Source: Azospirillum thermophilum
GTDB lineage: Bacteria > Pseudomonadota > Alphaproteobacteria > Azospirillales > Azospirillaceae
Assembly (NCBI RefSeq): GCF_003130795.1
Contig: NZ_CP029353.1
Span: 1,627,501 to 1,691,500, forward strand
Length of the DNA stretch: 64,000 nt
Direction of reading: 5' to 3'
Both the position numbers and the translations under genes were made by a program. How positions within the stretch are numbered: the stretch's first letter is position 1; each line of letters starts with the position of its first letter. Below the pieces are notes generated by a model. It made no database searches. It worked only from the letters and a program-made list of their open reading frames with translations, and was not told the origin of the DNA. This document shows positions 20,230-29,736 of this stretch, in pieces.

Positions 20230-21777
20230 CTACCCCGCCGCCTTCGCCAGCGAGCGGATCGAGGAGGACGTCACGATCCTGCCCTCCCCGCTGTAGGCCT
20301 CGTGGTTGGCGTCGATCTCGCCCAGCCGGTAGCGGTAGTTGATCATCATGCCGCCGGACTGCCGCAAGCCCTTGACGGAGCGGTCGGCAAGCCAGTTCAG
20401 CCGTTCCATCCGCGCGCCGTTGGTCAGGTGGAAATGGGCGACCGGGTCGAGCGCCCGCGCCCGCGCCCCGCCCGGCCGGTCGGACCTGCGGGCGGGCGCC
20501 TGGGCGGTGGCGAGGTAGCGCGCGCACAGCCGCATCAGCGGACCGCGCAGGCACTTCTGCAGCTCTTCGTCCTCGTCCCAGGACGGGATTGCGAGCGCCC
20601 GCTGAAGCAGCGGGGCCTCATCGGCGGCCGAATCGCCTGTGCTTCCGGCAGCGGCCTCGACCTCTTGCGGCGAATCGCCGCCGCCCCCGAGCCTGTCCGC
20701 CAGCCTGTCCGCCTCGGCCGCGGTCAGCAGGGCGTCACCGTCGCGGTCCAGCTCGGCGTCGAGCCAGCGACGGAATCCGGGGATCGGCGACAGGGTGGCG
20801 AAGGTCTTGATGTTCGGGAACTCGCCCGTCAGCCCGTCCACCACCCGCTTGATCAGGAAATTGCCGAAGCTGATGCCGGCCAGCCCGGTCTGGGCGTTGG
20901 AGATCGAATAGAAGATGGCGCTGTCGGCGCTCTTCGGATCGCACACCGGCGCCGACGGGTCGAGCAGCGCATGCACGTTGTCCGACATGCCCTGGACCAG
21001 GGCCACCTCGACGAAGATCAGCGGCTCGTTGGGCATGCGCGGATGGAAGAAGGCGAAGCAGCGCCGGTCGGAATCGAGCCGGTCCTTCAGGTCCTGCCAG
21101 CCGCGGATCTCGTGCACCGCCTCGTACTTGATCAGCTTCTCCAGCAGCGAGGCCGGGCTGTCCCAGGTGATGCGGTGCATCTCCAGGAAGCCGACGTCGA
21201 ACCAGCTCCGCAGCAGGTTCTTCAGGTCGTCCTCCAGCGCCTGCAGCAGCGGCTCGCCACGCGCCATCTCCATCAGCTCGGCGCGCAGGTCGACCAGGAA
21301 CTTGACGCCCTCCGGCAGGCCGTTGAACTGGGTGAGCAGCCGCAGCCGCGGCGGCTCCAGCGCGCGGCGCAGCGCCCGTTCGGCATGGCCGCGGGCGACC
21401 GGGTCGTGGGCAGCCTGGAAAGTGGCCATCGCCTCGGCCACCGCGTTGCGGTCCACGTCGAAGTCGCGGGCCAGCATCAGGAGGAAGTTGCGGCGCCCCT
21501 GCGGTTCCAGCGCCAGATAGGTGCGGCCGAGCTGGGCGGCACGGGCGCGGGCGGACACCTCGCCGCCGCGCCCCTCCAGGCAGGCCTCGATGTGCTCGCG
21601 AAGGCGGTCCGCGTCCTCCTTCGGCAGGCTGGCGCGGGGTGGCGCGCCGACGACGCCGCGGGCCGACGCCGCGATCTCCCGCCAGCGGGAGCGCAGGTTG
21701 TCCAGGGCACGGTCCAGGAAGCCGGGCTGCGAAGGCGGCGCGGGTTCCAGGGTGGAGAGGTCCGACGTCTCGCTCAT
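20230..21777 (-). CDS. Malonyl-CoA decarboxylase
   Basis: Converts malonyl-CoA to acetyl-CoA and CO2; 515 residues. The helical N-terminal domain is followed by the catalytic domain with YEAVHEIRGWQDLKDRL, RRCFAFFHPRMPNEPLIFVEVAL, the SISNAQTGLAGISFGNFLIK segment and FATLSPIPGF, where the catalytic Ser is expected, and HFHLTNGARMERLNWLAD towards the end. I use ATG 21777 (MSETSDL); an in-frame Met 12 codons upstream lacks a ribosome site. It stands alone, with no other malonate genes around it, so the role may be to recycle malonyl-CoA rather than to grow on malonate. Confidence 0.93.
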   Translation of the reverse strand: MSETSDLSTLEPAPPSQPGFLDRALDNLRSRWREIAASARGVVGAPPRASLPKEDADRLREHIEACLEGRGGEVSARARAAQLGRTYLALEPQGRRNFLLMLARDFDVDRNAVAEAMATFQAAHDPVARGHAERALRRALEPPRLRLLTQFNGLPEGVKFLVDLRAELMEMARGEPLLQALEDDLKNLLRSWFDVGFLEMHRITWDSPASLLEKLIKYEAVHEIRGWQDLKDRLDSDRRCFAFFHPRMPNEPLIFVEVALVQGMSDNVHALLDPSAPVCDPKSADSAIFYSISNAQTGLAGISFGNFLIKRVVDGLTGEFPNIKTFATLSPIPGFRRWLDAELDRDGDALLTAAEADRLADRLGGGGDSPQEVEAAAGSTGDSAADEAPLLQRALAIPSWDEDEELQKCLRGPLMRLCARYLATAQAPARRSDRPGGARARALDPVAHFHLTNGARMERLNWLADRSVKGLRQSGGMMINYRYRLGEIDANHEAYSGEGRIVTSSSIRSLAKAAG

Positions 21778-21851
21778 GCTCCGGAGTCTGGCCCGCGCCC
21801 CCTCCGGTTGCAAGGGGGCGGATGGCCGCGGACGGCGCCTCGCCGTCCGGG

Positions 21852-23324
21852 TTACCGCGACGGGGCGCCGCCCTTCAGCTTTTTCAGCGCAGCCGGCAGG
21901 CAGCCCGGCAGATCCTCCGCGATCAGGCCGGGGCCGACCGCCGCCGCCGCCTCGCCATGCAGCCAGACGGCGGCGCAGGCGGCGTCGAAAGCGTCCATGC
22001 CCTGGGCGATCAGGCCGAGGGCCACCCCGGCCAGCACGTCGCCCGACCCGGCGGTCGCCAGCTCCGGCGGCGCATTGATGTTGATCACCGCGCGCCCGTC
22101 GGGGGCGGCGATCACCGTGTCCGCCCCCTTCAGCAAAACGACCGCCCCGCTGCGCCGGGCGGCGGCGCGGGCGCGCGACAGCTTGTCGCCGCCTGCCTCC
22201 GCGGCGCTGCCGAACAGCCGGGCGAACTCGCCCTCGTGGGGGGTCAGCAGGCAGCGGCCGTTCAGCCGGTCCAGCAGGTCGGCGGGGGCTCCGGCGAAGC
22301 TGGTCAGCGCGTCGGCATCCAGCACGCAGGCCTTGCCGGCCGACAGCGCCGCGAGCACCCGCGCCCGGGTGTGCACGCCGACGCCCGCCCCCGGCCCCAG
22401 CAGAACCGCGGTCCTGCGCGGATCGGCGAGAAGCTCGCCGAAGGCGGCGTCATCCTCCACCGGCGCAACGATCACGCTGGGCGAGCCGGCGGCATAGATG
22501 GGAAACGCCTCCGGCGGGCAGGCGACCGTCACCAGCCCGGCCCCCGCGCGCAGCGCCGCGACGGAGGCGAGGCGCCCCGCACCGGTCATCCGCCCGCCGC
22601 CCAGCACGACGGCATGGCCGCGGGCATATTTGTGGCCGTCGGCCTTCGGCCAGGGGAAGCGGCGGCGCCACAGATCCGGCCCGTTGACGAGGGTCCGCGG
22701 CGCGATCTCGTCCAGCACCCGCTCGGGGATCCCGATGTCGGCGACGATCACCTCGCCGCACAGCAGGCGGCCGGGCAGCAGGACATGGCCGGGCTTGCGC
22801 CGGAAGAAGGTGACGGTCAGCGCCGCCTGCGGGGCCACCCCCAGCACCTGCCCGCTGTCGCCGTGGACGCCGCTCGGCACGTCCACCGCCACCACGGTGC
22901 GCCCGGCCATCGCCCGGACGACCTGCAGCGCCACGCCCTCCAGCGGCCGGCCGAGCCCGGCCCCGAAGAGCGCGTCGATCACCAGCGGGTTGCCGTCCAG
23001 CAGATAGGGGTCCGCCGCCTCGATCGGGCCCGGCCAGCGCTCCGCCGCCACCGCCGCGTCGCCGCGCAGCGCCGAGCGGGTGCCGAGCAGCCCGAGCCGG
23101 ACCGGCCAGCCGGCCTCCAGCAGCAGCCGCGCGACGACGAAGCCGTCGCCGCCGTTGTTGCCCGGCCCGCACAGGACGGTGGTGGGATGCGGCGCCCAGC
23201 GCTCGGTCACCGCCTGGACGACGGCGGCGCCGGCCGCCTCCATCAACGCCGGACCGGACACGCCGCCGGCGATGGTCAGCGCGTCGGCCCGGTACATCTC
23301 GGCGACGGACAGCAGTTCGTCCAT
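21852..23324 (-). CDS. nnr: Bifunctional NAD(P)HX epimerase / dehydratase
   Basis: Repairs hydrated NADH and NADPH; 490 residues. The N-terminal YjeF epimerase domain (to about residue 210) has GPGNNGGDGFVVARLL and the VDVPSGVHGD motif. The C-terminal ADP-dependent dehydratase domain (ribokinase fold) has HKYARGHAVVLGGG, LTPHEGEFARLF and the ATAGSGDVLAG signature. The family usually reads NGTP before ATAGSGD, and here it is NAPPEL. The ATG at 23324 (MDELLSVAEM) has GGAG eight bases upstream. Confidence 0.95.
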   Translation of the reverse strand: MDELLSVAEMYRADALTIAGGVSGPALMEAAGAAVVQAVTERWAPHPTTVLCGPGNNGGDGFVVARLLLEAGWPVRLGLLGTRSALRGDAAVAAERWPGPIEAADPYLLDGNPLVIDALFGAGLGRPLEGVALQVVRAMAGRTVVAVDVPSGVHGDSGQVLGVAPQAALTVTFFRRKPGHVLLPGRLLCGEVIVADIGIPERVLDEIAPRTLVNGPDLWRRRFPWPKADGHKYARGHAVVLGGGRMTGAGRLASVAALRAGAGLVTVACPPEAFPIYAAGSPSVIVAPVEDDAAFGELLADPRRTAVLLGPGAGVGVHTRARVLAALSAGKACVLDADALTSFAGAPADLLDRLNGRCLLTPHEGEFARLFGSAAEAGGDKLSRARAAARRSGAVVLLKGADTVIAAPDGRAVININAPPELATAGSGDVLAGVALGLIAQGMDAFDAACAAVWLHGEAAAAVGPGLIAEDLPGCLPAALKKLKGGAPSR

Positions 23325-23439
23325 GGCAGCGCTCCGATTCCCAGCCGGACAAGCCTGAAGAGAGGCAGACAAGCATAGACGCCCGGCAAGCGGCGATCCA
23401 GCCACCCGGACGTTCAGGCAAATCGAAGAGAAGGGAAGA

Positions 23440-23516
23440 TGGGGCGATGGATGGGACTCGAACCCACGACCACTCGGACCACAACCGAGGGCTCTACCAA
23501 CTGAGCTACCATCGCC
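23440..23516 (-). tRNA. tRNA-His (anticodon GUG)
   Basis: Minus strand. Anticodon loop TTGTGGT with anticodon GTG, acceptor GCGATGG/CCATCGC, the histidine-specific extra 5' G at 23516 facing discriminator C, T-arm GTTCGAGTCC and encoded CCA. Confidence 0.96.
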
Positions 23517-23636
23517 ACCGTGGGGCCGCCTATGTGCCCCAACGGCGAGGCCCGGTCAAGAGGAGTTTTGACAGATCCCTCAAAAAAAAGTTCCGCCCGC
23601 CGTCCGGCCATCCGGAGGGCGCGGCGCCGGGACGGC

Positions 23637-23653
23637 TTGCGCCAATTGCACAA
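23637..23653 (+). promoter_or_regulatory. Possible NtrC-type upstream dyad of glnB
   Basis: TTGCGCCAATTGCACAA is an imperfect palindrome about 115 bases before the -24 element of the sigma-54-like promoter, a normal enhancer distance. The match to the NtrC consensus (GCAC/GTGC halves) is partial, so this is tentative. Confidence 0.35.
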
Positions 23654-23657
23654 ATAA

Positions 23658-24182
<525 letters not shown>

Positions 24183-24468
24183 TCGCGCCGCCGACCGCCT
24201 GCAACCGGATCAACCTGCCCGGCACCTGCCAACATGCGCCCTGCCCGACTGCACGATCGACCGGCGTCCATCCGCAAGCCCTGCGCAACAATCTGCTGCC
24301 AGCGCTTTGGGGGTGCGACTTTTTTTGCTCGCTCGTTGTGCGTGGGGTTCGGTCGTGACATAACGTCCGCCGCAAGCGCCGTCATCCGCCCGTCCATCCG
24401 GCCTACCGGCGCCGAGGGATCGGCTTGACGCAGCGGGACCCAAACCTCTTAAGCGTGGAAAAAGAGCA

Positions 24469-25877
24469 ATGTCCGACATCAGCAAGGTCTTCGACCTGAT
24501 CAAGGAACACGACGTCAAGTACGTGGACCTCCGCTTCACTGACCCGCGCGGCAAGCTGCACCACACCGCCCAGCACGTCTCCACGATCGACGAGGACGTG
24601 TTCGAGGACGGCATCATGTTCGACGGCTCCTCGATCGCCGGATGGAAGGCGATCAACGAGTCGGACATGATCCTCCAGCTCGATCCGACCACCGCCGTCA
24701 TGGATCCGTTCGCGGCCCAGCCGACGCTGAACATCCTGTGCGACGTGTTCGACCCGGGCACCGGCCAGTCCTACGAGCGCTGCCGCGCGGCATCGCCAAG
24801 GCGGCCGAGCGCTACATGGCGTCGGTCGGCATCGGCGACACCGCCTATTTCGGTCCGGAAGCCGAGTTCTTCGTCTTCGACGACGTGAAGTTCTCGGTCG
24901 AGATGAACAAGGTCTCCTACGAGTTCGATTCGGAGGAGGGTCCCTACACCTCCGGCAAGGACTATGAGGACGGCAACCTGGGTCACCGCCCGGGTGTGAA
25001 GGGCGGCTACTTCCCGGTCGCGCCGGTCGACAGCGGCTCGGATCTGCGCGCCGAGATGCTGAGCGTGCTGGCCGAGATGGGCGTGCCGGTCGAGAAGCAC
25101 CACCACGAGGTGGCCGCCTCGCAGCACGAGCTGGGCATCAAGTTCGACACGCTGGTCCGCACCGGCGACAACATGCAGTACTACAAGTACGTCGTGCACA
25201 ACGTCGCCCACGCCTACGGCAAGACCGCGACCTTCATGCCGAAGCCGGTCTTCGGCGACAACGGCTCGGGCATGCACATGCACCAGTCGATCTGGAAGGA
25301 AGGCCAGCCGCTGTTCGCCGGCAACCAGTATGCCGACCTGTCGGAGCTGGCGCTGTACTACATCGGCGGCATCATCAAGCACGCCAAGGCGCTGAACGCC
25401 TTCACCAACCCGACGACCAACTCCTACAAGCGTCTGGTCCCGGGCTATGAGGCTCCGGTGCTGCTGGCCTACTCGGCCCGCAACCGTTCGGCCTCCTGCC
25501 GCATCCCCTACGTCGCCTCGCCGAAGGGCAAGCGCGTCGAGGTGCGCTTCCCGGATCCGTCGGCCAACCCGTACCTGGCCTTCGCCGCCCTGCTGATGGC
25601 CGGCCTCGACGGCATCCAGAACAAGATCCATCCGGGCGACGCGATGGACAAGAACCTGTACGACCTGCCGCCGGAAGAGCTGGCCCAGGTCCCGACCGTC
25701 TGCGGATCGCTCCGCGAGGCGCTCGACAGCCTGAAGGCCGACAGCGCCTTCCTGCAGAAGGGCGACGTGTTCAGCAAGGACATGATCGAGTCCTACATCG
25801 AGCTGCGCACCGAGGAGCTGCTGGCCTTCGAGACCATGCCGCACCCGATCGAGTACAAGATGTACTACTCGGTCTGA
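24469..25877 (+). CDS. glnA: Glutamine synthetase type I (one-base frameshift in this assembly)
   Basis: ATP-dependent glutamine synthesis from glutamate and ammonium. The frame from ATG 24469 runs [23 protein letters not shown] to QSYERC, then derails. The rest ([11 protein letters not shown] onward) is intact one frame over. Adding one C at 24783-24786 gives the expected ERCPRG and a 469-residue enzyme, the exact family length. Active-site regions are present: [11 protein letters not shown], the [13 protein letters not shown] site and the [17 protein letters not shown] loop. The adenylylation tyrosine lies in [10 protein letters not shown]. The break hits the main ammonium-assimilating enzyme, so a read error is much more likely than inactivation. 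TTGACG at 24425 may be part of its own promoter. Confidence 0.96.
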
Positions 25878-25951
25878 TCACGGACCGTCGGAATACCGCG
25901 ATCCGCCCGGCCCGCAAGGCCGGGTGGACCCGCCGGTGGACCTTGCAGACG

Positions 25952-25988
25952 GACCCCGCCGCACCCCTGCGGCGGGGTCTTTCCTTTT
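25952..25988 (+). terminator. Intrinsic terminator of glnA
   Basis: GACCCCGCCGCA and TGCGGCGGGGTC pair around CCCC, followed by TTTCCTTTT, 75 bases behind the glnA stop. Confidence 0.92.
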
Positions 25989-26015
25989 CAGCCTCCCCCC
26001 GCGCAGGTCCGGGCC

Positions 26016-26285
26016 TCACCGCCCGGCGCGGCCGATCCAGCGCGGCAGGGCCGGCGGCGGGCAGGAGGGGCGGGCGGCGCAGTCGGCCCTGGCGCAGCCG
26101 CAGGCCGGGAACAGGCAGGCGTCGCCGTTGACGTCGGTCGCCCGCACGGCGAGGTCATAGCGGACCCCGCGCATGATCCTGGCGCCGGACGTGCTGTGCT
26201 GCTCGTAATGCTCCACCACCACCCGCACACGGGTCAGCAGGGCGCGTTTTTCCTCGATCGCGGACTTGTGGTTTCCGGGGTTCAT
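26016..26285 (-). CDS. Hypothetical protein, Cys-rich tail
   Basis: 89-residue soluble protein of unknown function. I set the start at ATG 26285 (MNPGNHKSAIEEKRALL), which has GGGGAGGGGG upstream; the frame is open further back. The middle part is basic and looks helical (LLTRVRVVVEHYEQH). The C-terminal third has five cysteines in CLFPACGCARADCAARPSC, which could bind a metal, followed by a Pro-rich basic end. Convergent with glnA. Confidence 0.6.
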   Translation of the reverse strand: MNPGNHKSAIEEKRALLTRVRVVVEHYEQHSTSGARIMRGVRYDLAVRATDVNGDACLFPACGCARADCAARPSCPPPALPRWIGRAGR

Positions 26286-26499
26286 CGTCACCGCCCCCTC
26301 CCCTGCCAAGAGTTGCGTTCCCGCAGAGAAGGAAACGCGACGGACACGGAAAAGGCGCGAGGTGCAGGCGTCTATCGCCATCCGGGCATCCGGCGGCCGG
26401 CCGCGGTAACCGCCACGCAGCCCGACGCCGCCTCGGCACCAACGCCGCGCCAGGGCTGTTGCGGTTGCCGTAACGCGAACGGACGGAACGAGGACCGGA

Positions 26500-26715
26500 A
26501 TGAAACGGGAGTATGACCGCGACCGGCTGCGCCGCGTCGCCGCGGCACTGGGGGATAGCCACCTCTACGACAAGCACCATACCGGCGAGTTCATCGCCAT
26601 GCGGCTCAGCGACAGCCTCGCCGACCTGCCGGGCTTCGATGCCGAGCGGGTGCAGGACACGCTGATGCGGCTGGCCGAGGCCGCGCTGCGCGCCGACGAG
26701 GATGGCCGGGCGTGA
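26500..26715 (+). CDS. Hypothetical protein
   Basis: 71-residue highly charged protein beginning MKREYDRDRLRRVAAALGDSHLYDKHHTGEF, with no membrane segment and no motif I recognise. A purine-rich GAGGA lies before the ATG. Followed by another small gene in the same direction 83 bp downstream, possibly one transcript. Confidence 0.6.
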   Translation: MKREYDRDRLRRVAAALGDSHLYDKHHTGEFIAMRLSDSLADLPGFDAERVQDTLMRLAEAALRADEDGRA

Positions 26716-26798
26716 CGGCCGGGCGTGAGCATGCGCCGCCCGCCCTGTTGAGGGCGGATACGGAACCCCCATACCCGGACAGACAGGAGAGCCCGACG

Positions 26799-26971
26799 AT
26801 GGCCGACACGCCGACGCAGAAGCAGCAGCAGTCCGACAAGCCGCAGGAGAAGGTGACCGGCACGCCGGGCCCGAGCGACCGCGACGAAGCGGCCCCGGCA
26901 CCCCCGGCACCGGCGAGAACATCGACCCGAAGACCGGCGAGAAGTTCATCGAGGGAATCGGCGGCGCCTGA
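26799..26971 (+). CDS. Small hydrophilic protein (frameshifted in this assembly)
   Basis: Starts at ATG 26799 after a good AGGAG site and reads MADTPTQKQQQSDKPQEK. The frame is lost in the C-run at 26893-26896. Adding one C there yields a clean 57-residue protein whose second half reads GTPGTGENIDPKTGEK and ends IEGIGGA at a TGA at 26969. Very polar and Pro/Gly-rich, probably unstructured; function unknown. Without the correction the frame would run on into the antisense of the next gene. Confidence 0.6.
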
Positions 26972-26998
26972 CGCCCCCGGCAGCGGACCGGCGGCCGG

Positions 26999-27709
26999 TC
27001 AGCGGCGCTGCCGCGGCAGGTAGCGCGACACCTCGCCGTTGCAGGCGCGGCTGACCCGCTCATACTCCTCGCGGGTGTCGACCTCCGCCTGGCGGCGGTC
27101 GCGCTCGCGTCCGAATTCCTGGATGGTGGAGCGGAGCGCCGCTTCGACCGGGCGGCGGATGGCTGCCAGGGCCTGCTGCTGGCTGCGGGCATGCACCGGC
27201 CCGGCGGCGGCCAGCGCATCGTCCAGGCGGCGGCGGACGATCGGCGCGAACTCCCGCACCAGTGCCTGATCCACCGCGACATGGCGCATCTCGTGCGCCA
27301 GGACCTCCCTGTAGATGCAGCTGTCGGGCGGCAGCTCGCGGGCGACCAGCACGACATGCTGCTGGATGCCGAAATTCACCAGCAAGGCGCGCGGCTGGGC
27401 GCAGACCGTCCCGTCCGGCATCGCCTGGAAGATGGCGCTGAGCTGCGACTGCTCGCCATAGCGCGCCTGGGTCAGGCCTAGAACATGGCCCTGCGAGACA
27501 CCGGCCGGCCCGGGGGCGCGACCGGGCATGGCGCCGAGCTGGGCGACGGATTTGGTCAGGTCGGTGCGCAGCGGGGCGAACTGCAGGTCCACCTTCACCT
27601 GGGCCGGCGGACCGGGCCGGCAGGCGGCGGCATGCGCCGGTTCCGCACGAAGCGCCGCAGCGCCCGCCACGGCCATCGACAGCAGAAGGGCGACGCGACA
27701 GAGGGTCAT
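26999..27709 (-). CDS. Secreted protein with HExxH metalloprotease-like motif
   Basis: 236-residue exported protein. The chosen ATG 27709 gives a typical signal peptide (CRVALLLSMAVAGAAALRA, cleavage after AHA). The mature part has a zinc-protease-like helix VLAHEMRHVAVDQ, so two metal-binding His and a general-base Glu are present. Three to four cysteines (two close to the signal and helix) suggest disulphides. The rest is helical and Arg/Gln-rich. It resembles secreted predicted Zn-proteases of the DUF922 kind in layout, but I cannot assign a family with certainty. Confidence 0.7.
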   Translation of the reverse strand: MTLCRVALLLSMAVAGAAALRAEPAHAAACRPGPPAQVKVDLQFAPLRTDLTKSVAQLGAMPGRAPGPAGVSQGHVLGLTQARYGEQSQLSAIFQAMPDGTVCAQPRALLVNFGIQQHVVLVARELPPDSCIYREVLAHEMRHVAVDQALVREFAPIVRRRLDDALAAAGPVHARSQQQALAAIRRPVEAALRSTIQEFGRERDRRQAEVDTREEYERVSRACNGEVSRYLPRQRR

Positions 27710-27817
27710 AGGCCCCAATGTCGTCGCCGCCCCGCTTTCAGGCAAGAGGCGTTTCGCAGCAGTCAGCCCGCCCCTTTATCCGTACCCCCACCGCTTGCGG
27801 CGGCGGGAGGGCCCGGC

Positions 27818-29068
27818 TCACTCGCCACGGCGGCCGGGGTAGAGGAAGCGCGTCTTCAGCGTGCCTTCGACCTCGCGCAGCTCGTTGGCCAGCGCCTGCT
27901 CGTCCACGTCGCCGTCGACGTCGACGACGACATAGCCCAGCTCCGGATCGGTCTGCAGGTACTGCGCCGCGATGTTGAGGTTCCGGCCGGAGAACACCTC
28001 GTTGATCTTGCGCAATACGCCCGGACGGTTCTCGTGGACGTGCAGGAAGCGGGTGCAGCCCTCATGGACCGGCAGGCCGACCTGCGGGAAGTTCACCGCG
28101 CCGACGGTCGAGCCGTTGTCGGAGTATTCCAGCAGCTTCTGCGCCACCTCGCTGCCGATGTTGGCCTGCGCCTCCAGCGTCGAACCGCCGATGTGCGGGG
28201 TGAGGATCGCCGACCTGATGCCGCGCAGCGGGCTTTCGAAGACTTCGCCGTCCGATCCCGGCTCCTTGGGGAACACGTCGATCGCGGCGCCCAGGATATG
28301 GCCGTCCGCCATGGCGGCGGCGAGCGCGTCGATGTCCACCACCTGGCCGCGGGCGGCGTTGATCAGGTGGCTGCCCTTCTTCATGGTCCGCAGCTCGCGC
28401 TCGCCCATCATGTTGCGGGTCTGCGGGGTGTCCGGAACATGCAGCGTGACGACGTCCGAGGAGGCCAGCAGCTCCTCCAGCGAGCTGCAGGGCTGCGCAT
28501 TGCCGAGCGCCAGCTTCTTCAGCACGTCGTAGAAGCGGACCTTCATGCCCATGGCTTCCGCCAGGATGGACACCTGGGTGCCGATGTGGCCGTAGCCGAC
28601 GATGCCCAGCGTCTTGCCGCGGATCTCGTAGCTGTTCTTGGCCGACTTCATCCAGCCGCCGCCATGGACGAGCTGCGACTTCTCGAAGATGCCGCGCATC
28701 AGCATGATGATCTCGCCGATCACCAGCTCCGCCACCGACCGGGTGTTGGAATAGGGGGCGTTGAAGACCGGGACGCCGATGCGGCGCGCCGCCTTCAGGT
28801 CCACCTGGTTGGTGCCGATGCAGAAACAGCCGACGGTGATCAGCTTCTGCGCCGCCTCCAGCACGCGGGCGGTCAGGTGGGTGCGCGACCGGATGCCGAG
28901 GATATGGACCGACCCGATCCGTTCCAGCAGCTCCCCCTCGTCCAGCGCATGCGGCAGCCGCTCGACGGTGGCATAGCCGCCGCCGGCGAACTCGCTGATC
29001 GCGTTGTCGTGCACCCCTTCGAGGAGAAGGATGTTGATCTTGTCCTTGGAAAGCGAAAGCTTGGTCAC
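27818..29068 (-). CDS. serA: D-3-phosphoglycerate dehydrogenase (SerA type)
   Basis: NAD-dependent 2-hydroxyacid dehydrogenase of 416 residues, first step of serine synthesis. It starts (GTG 29068) TKLSLSKDKINILLLEGVH, like E. coli SerA. The nucleotide-binding motif is GIVGYGHIG. Catalytic residues are visible: Arg in INAARGQVV, Glu in DVFPKEP and His in LTPHIGGST. A C-terminal ACT domain (RPGVLRKINEVFSGRNLNIA) implies serine feedback control. Length fits the E. coli-type short SerA. No neighbour belongs to serine synthesis. Confidence 0.93.
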   Translation of the reverse strand: MTKLSLSKDKINILLLEGVHDNAISEFAGGGYATVERLPHALDEGELLERIGSVHILGIRSRTHLTARVLEAAQKLITVGCFCIGTNQVDLKAARRIGVPVFNAPYSNTRSVAELVIGEIIMLMRGIFEKSQLVHGGGWMKSAKNSYEIRGKTLGIVGYGHIGTQVSILAEAMGMKVRFYDVLKKLALGNAQPCSSLEELLASSDVVTLHVPDTPQTRNMMGERELRTMKKGSHLINAARGQVVDIDALAAAMADGHILGAAIDVFPKEPGSDGEVFESPLRGIRSAILTPHIGGSTLEAQANIGSEVAQKLLEYSDNGSTVGAVNFPQVGLPVHEGCTRFLHVHENRPGVLRKINEVFSGRNLNIAAQYLQTDPELGYVVVDVDGDVDEQALANELREVEGTLKTRFLYPGRRGE

Positions 29069-29309
29069 GGCCGGACCCCGTTCCTGTCTAGACCCCGCCT
29101 GACGCGGGCCACCCGTTTGGCGAGCGCGCAAGGTAATACCAAGACGGACCCTTGTCACGCGCGGGTTGTTGCGTTGCGGCAGCGCGCTTCGCATGGCGGT
29201 CTGGCGCGGCATGCACGACGCGCGGCCGTTGGCGCGCGGGGGCGGTCGGTGTATCTGTCGGAGACATGGAACCGGGCCCGGCCGGGGGCCCTGCGACAGG
29301 GGGAACCGC

Positions 29310-29651
29310 ATGAGCGACGTCACGATCTACCACAACCCGCGCTGCTCCAAGTCGCGCCAGACGCTGGAGCTTCTGCAGTCGCGCGGCATCGCGCCGGTGG
29401 TGGTGGAGTATCTCAAGACCCCGCCCTCGCCCGCCGAGCTGTCGGAGATCCTGAGGAAGCTGGGCAAGGGTCCGCGCGACATCCTGCGCTCCAAGGAAGC
29501 GGCCGAGGCCGGCATCGCCAGTGAGCTCGACGGCGATGCGCTGGTCGCCGCCCTGTCGGCCAACCCGAGCGCCATCGAGCGGCCGATCGTCGTGAAGGGC
29601 GACAGGGCCCGCGTCGGACGGCCGCCGGAATCGGTGCTGGAAATCCTGTAA
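29310..29651 (+). CDS. arsC: Arsenate reductase ArsC-like, glutaredoxin-dependent
   Basis: 113-residue thioredoxin-fold protein beginning MSDVTIYHNPRCSKSRQTLELL, with the catalytic Cys at position 12. The later ERPIVVKGDRARVGRPPE segment with the conserved Arg residues is typical of the family. The start has GGGGG upstream. There is no arsR, arsB or acr3 gene nearby, so arsenate resistance is not supported by context. It may act in general thiol metabolism, as other isolated ArsC/YffB-like proteins do. Confidence 0.88.
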   Translation: MSDVTIYHNPRCSKSRQTLELLQSRGIAPVVVEYLKTPPSPAELSEILRKLGKGPRDILRSKEAAEAGIASELDGDALVAALSANPSAIERPIVVKGDRARVGRPPESVLEIL

Positions 29652-29736
29652 GCTCCCTCCCCACCCTGCAAACCGGTGCCGGCCGCCGCCGCCGGCCCTT
29701 CCCGTCCTGCCAACCGCGCTCGAGAGGCGACCTGCC

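Noticed and set aside
24183..24468. Intrinsic terminator between glnB and glnA
   Set aside because: There is a run of seven T at 24320-24326, but no stable hairpin directly before it.
29310..29651. Arsenic resistance operon
   Set aside because: Only an ArsC-like gene is present; there is no arsenite pump or ArsR regulator nearby.
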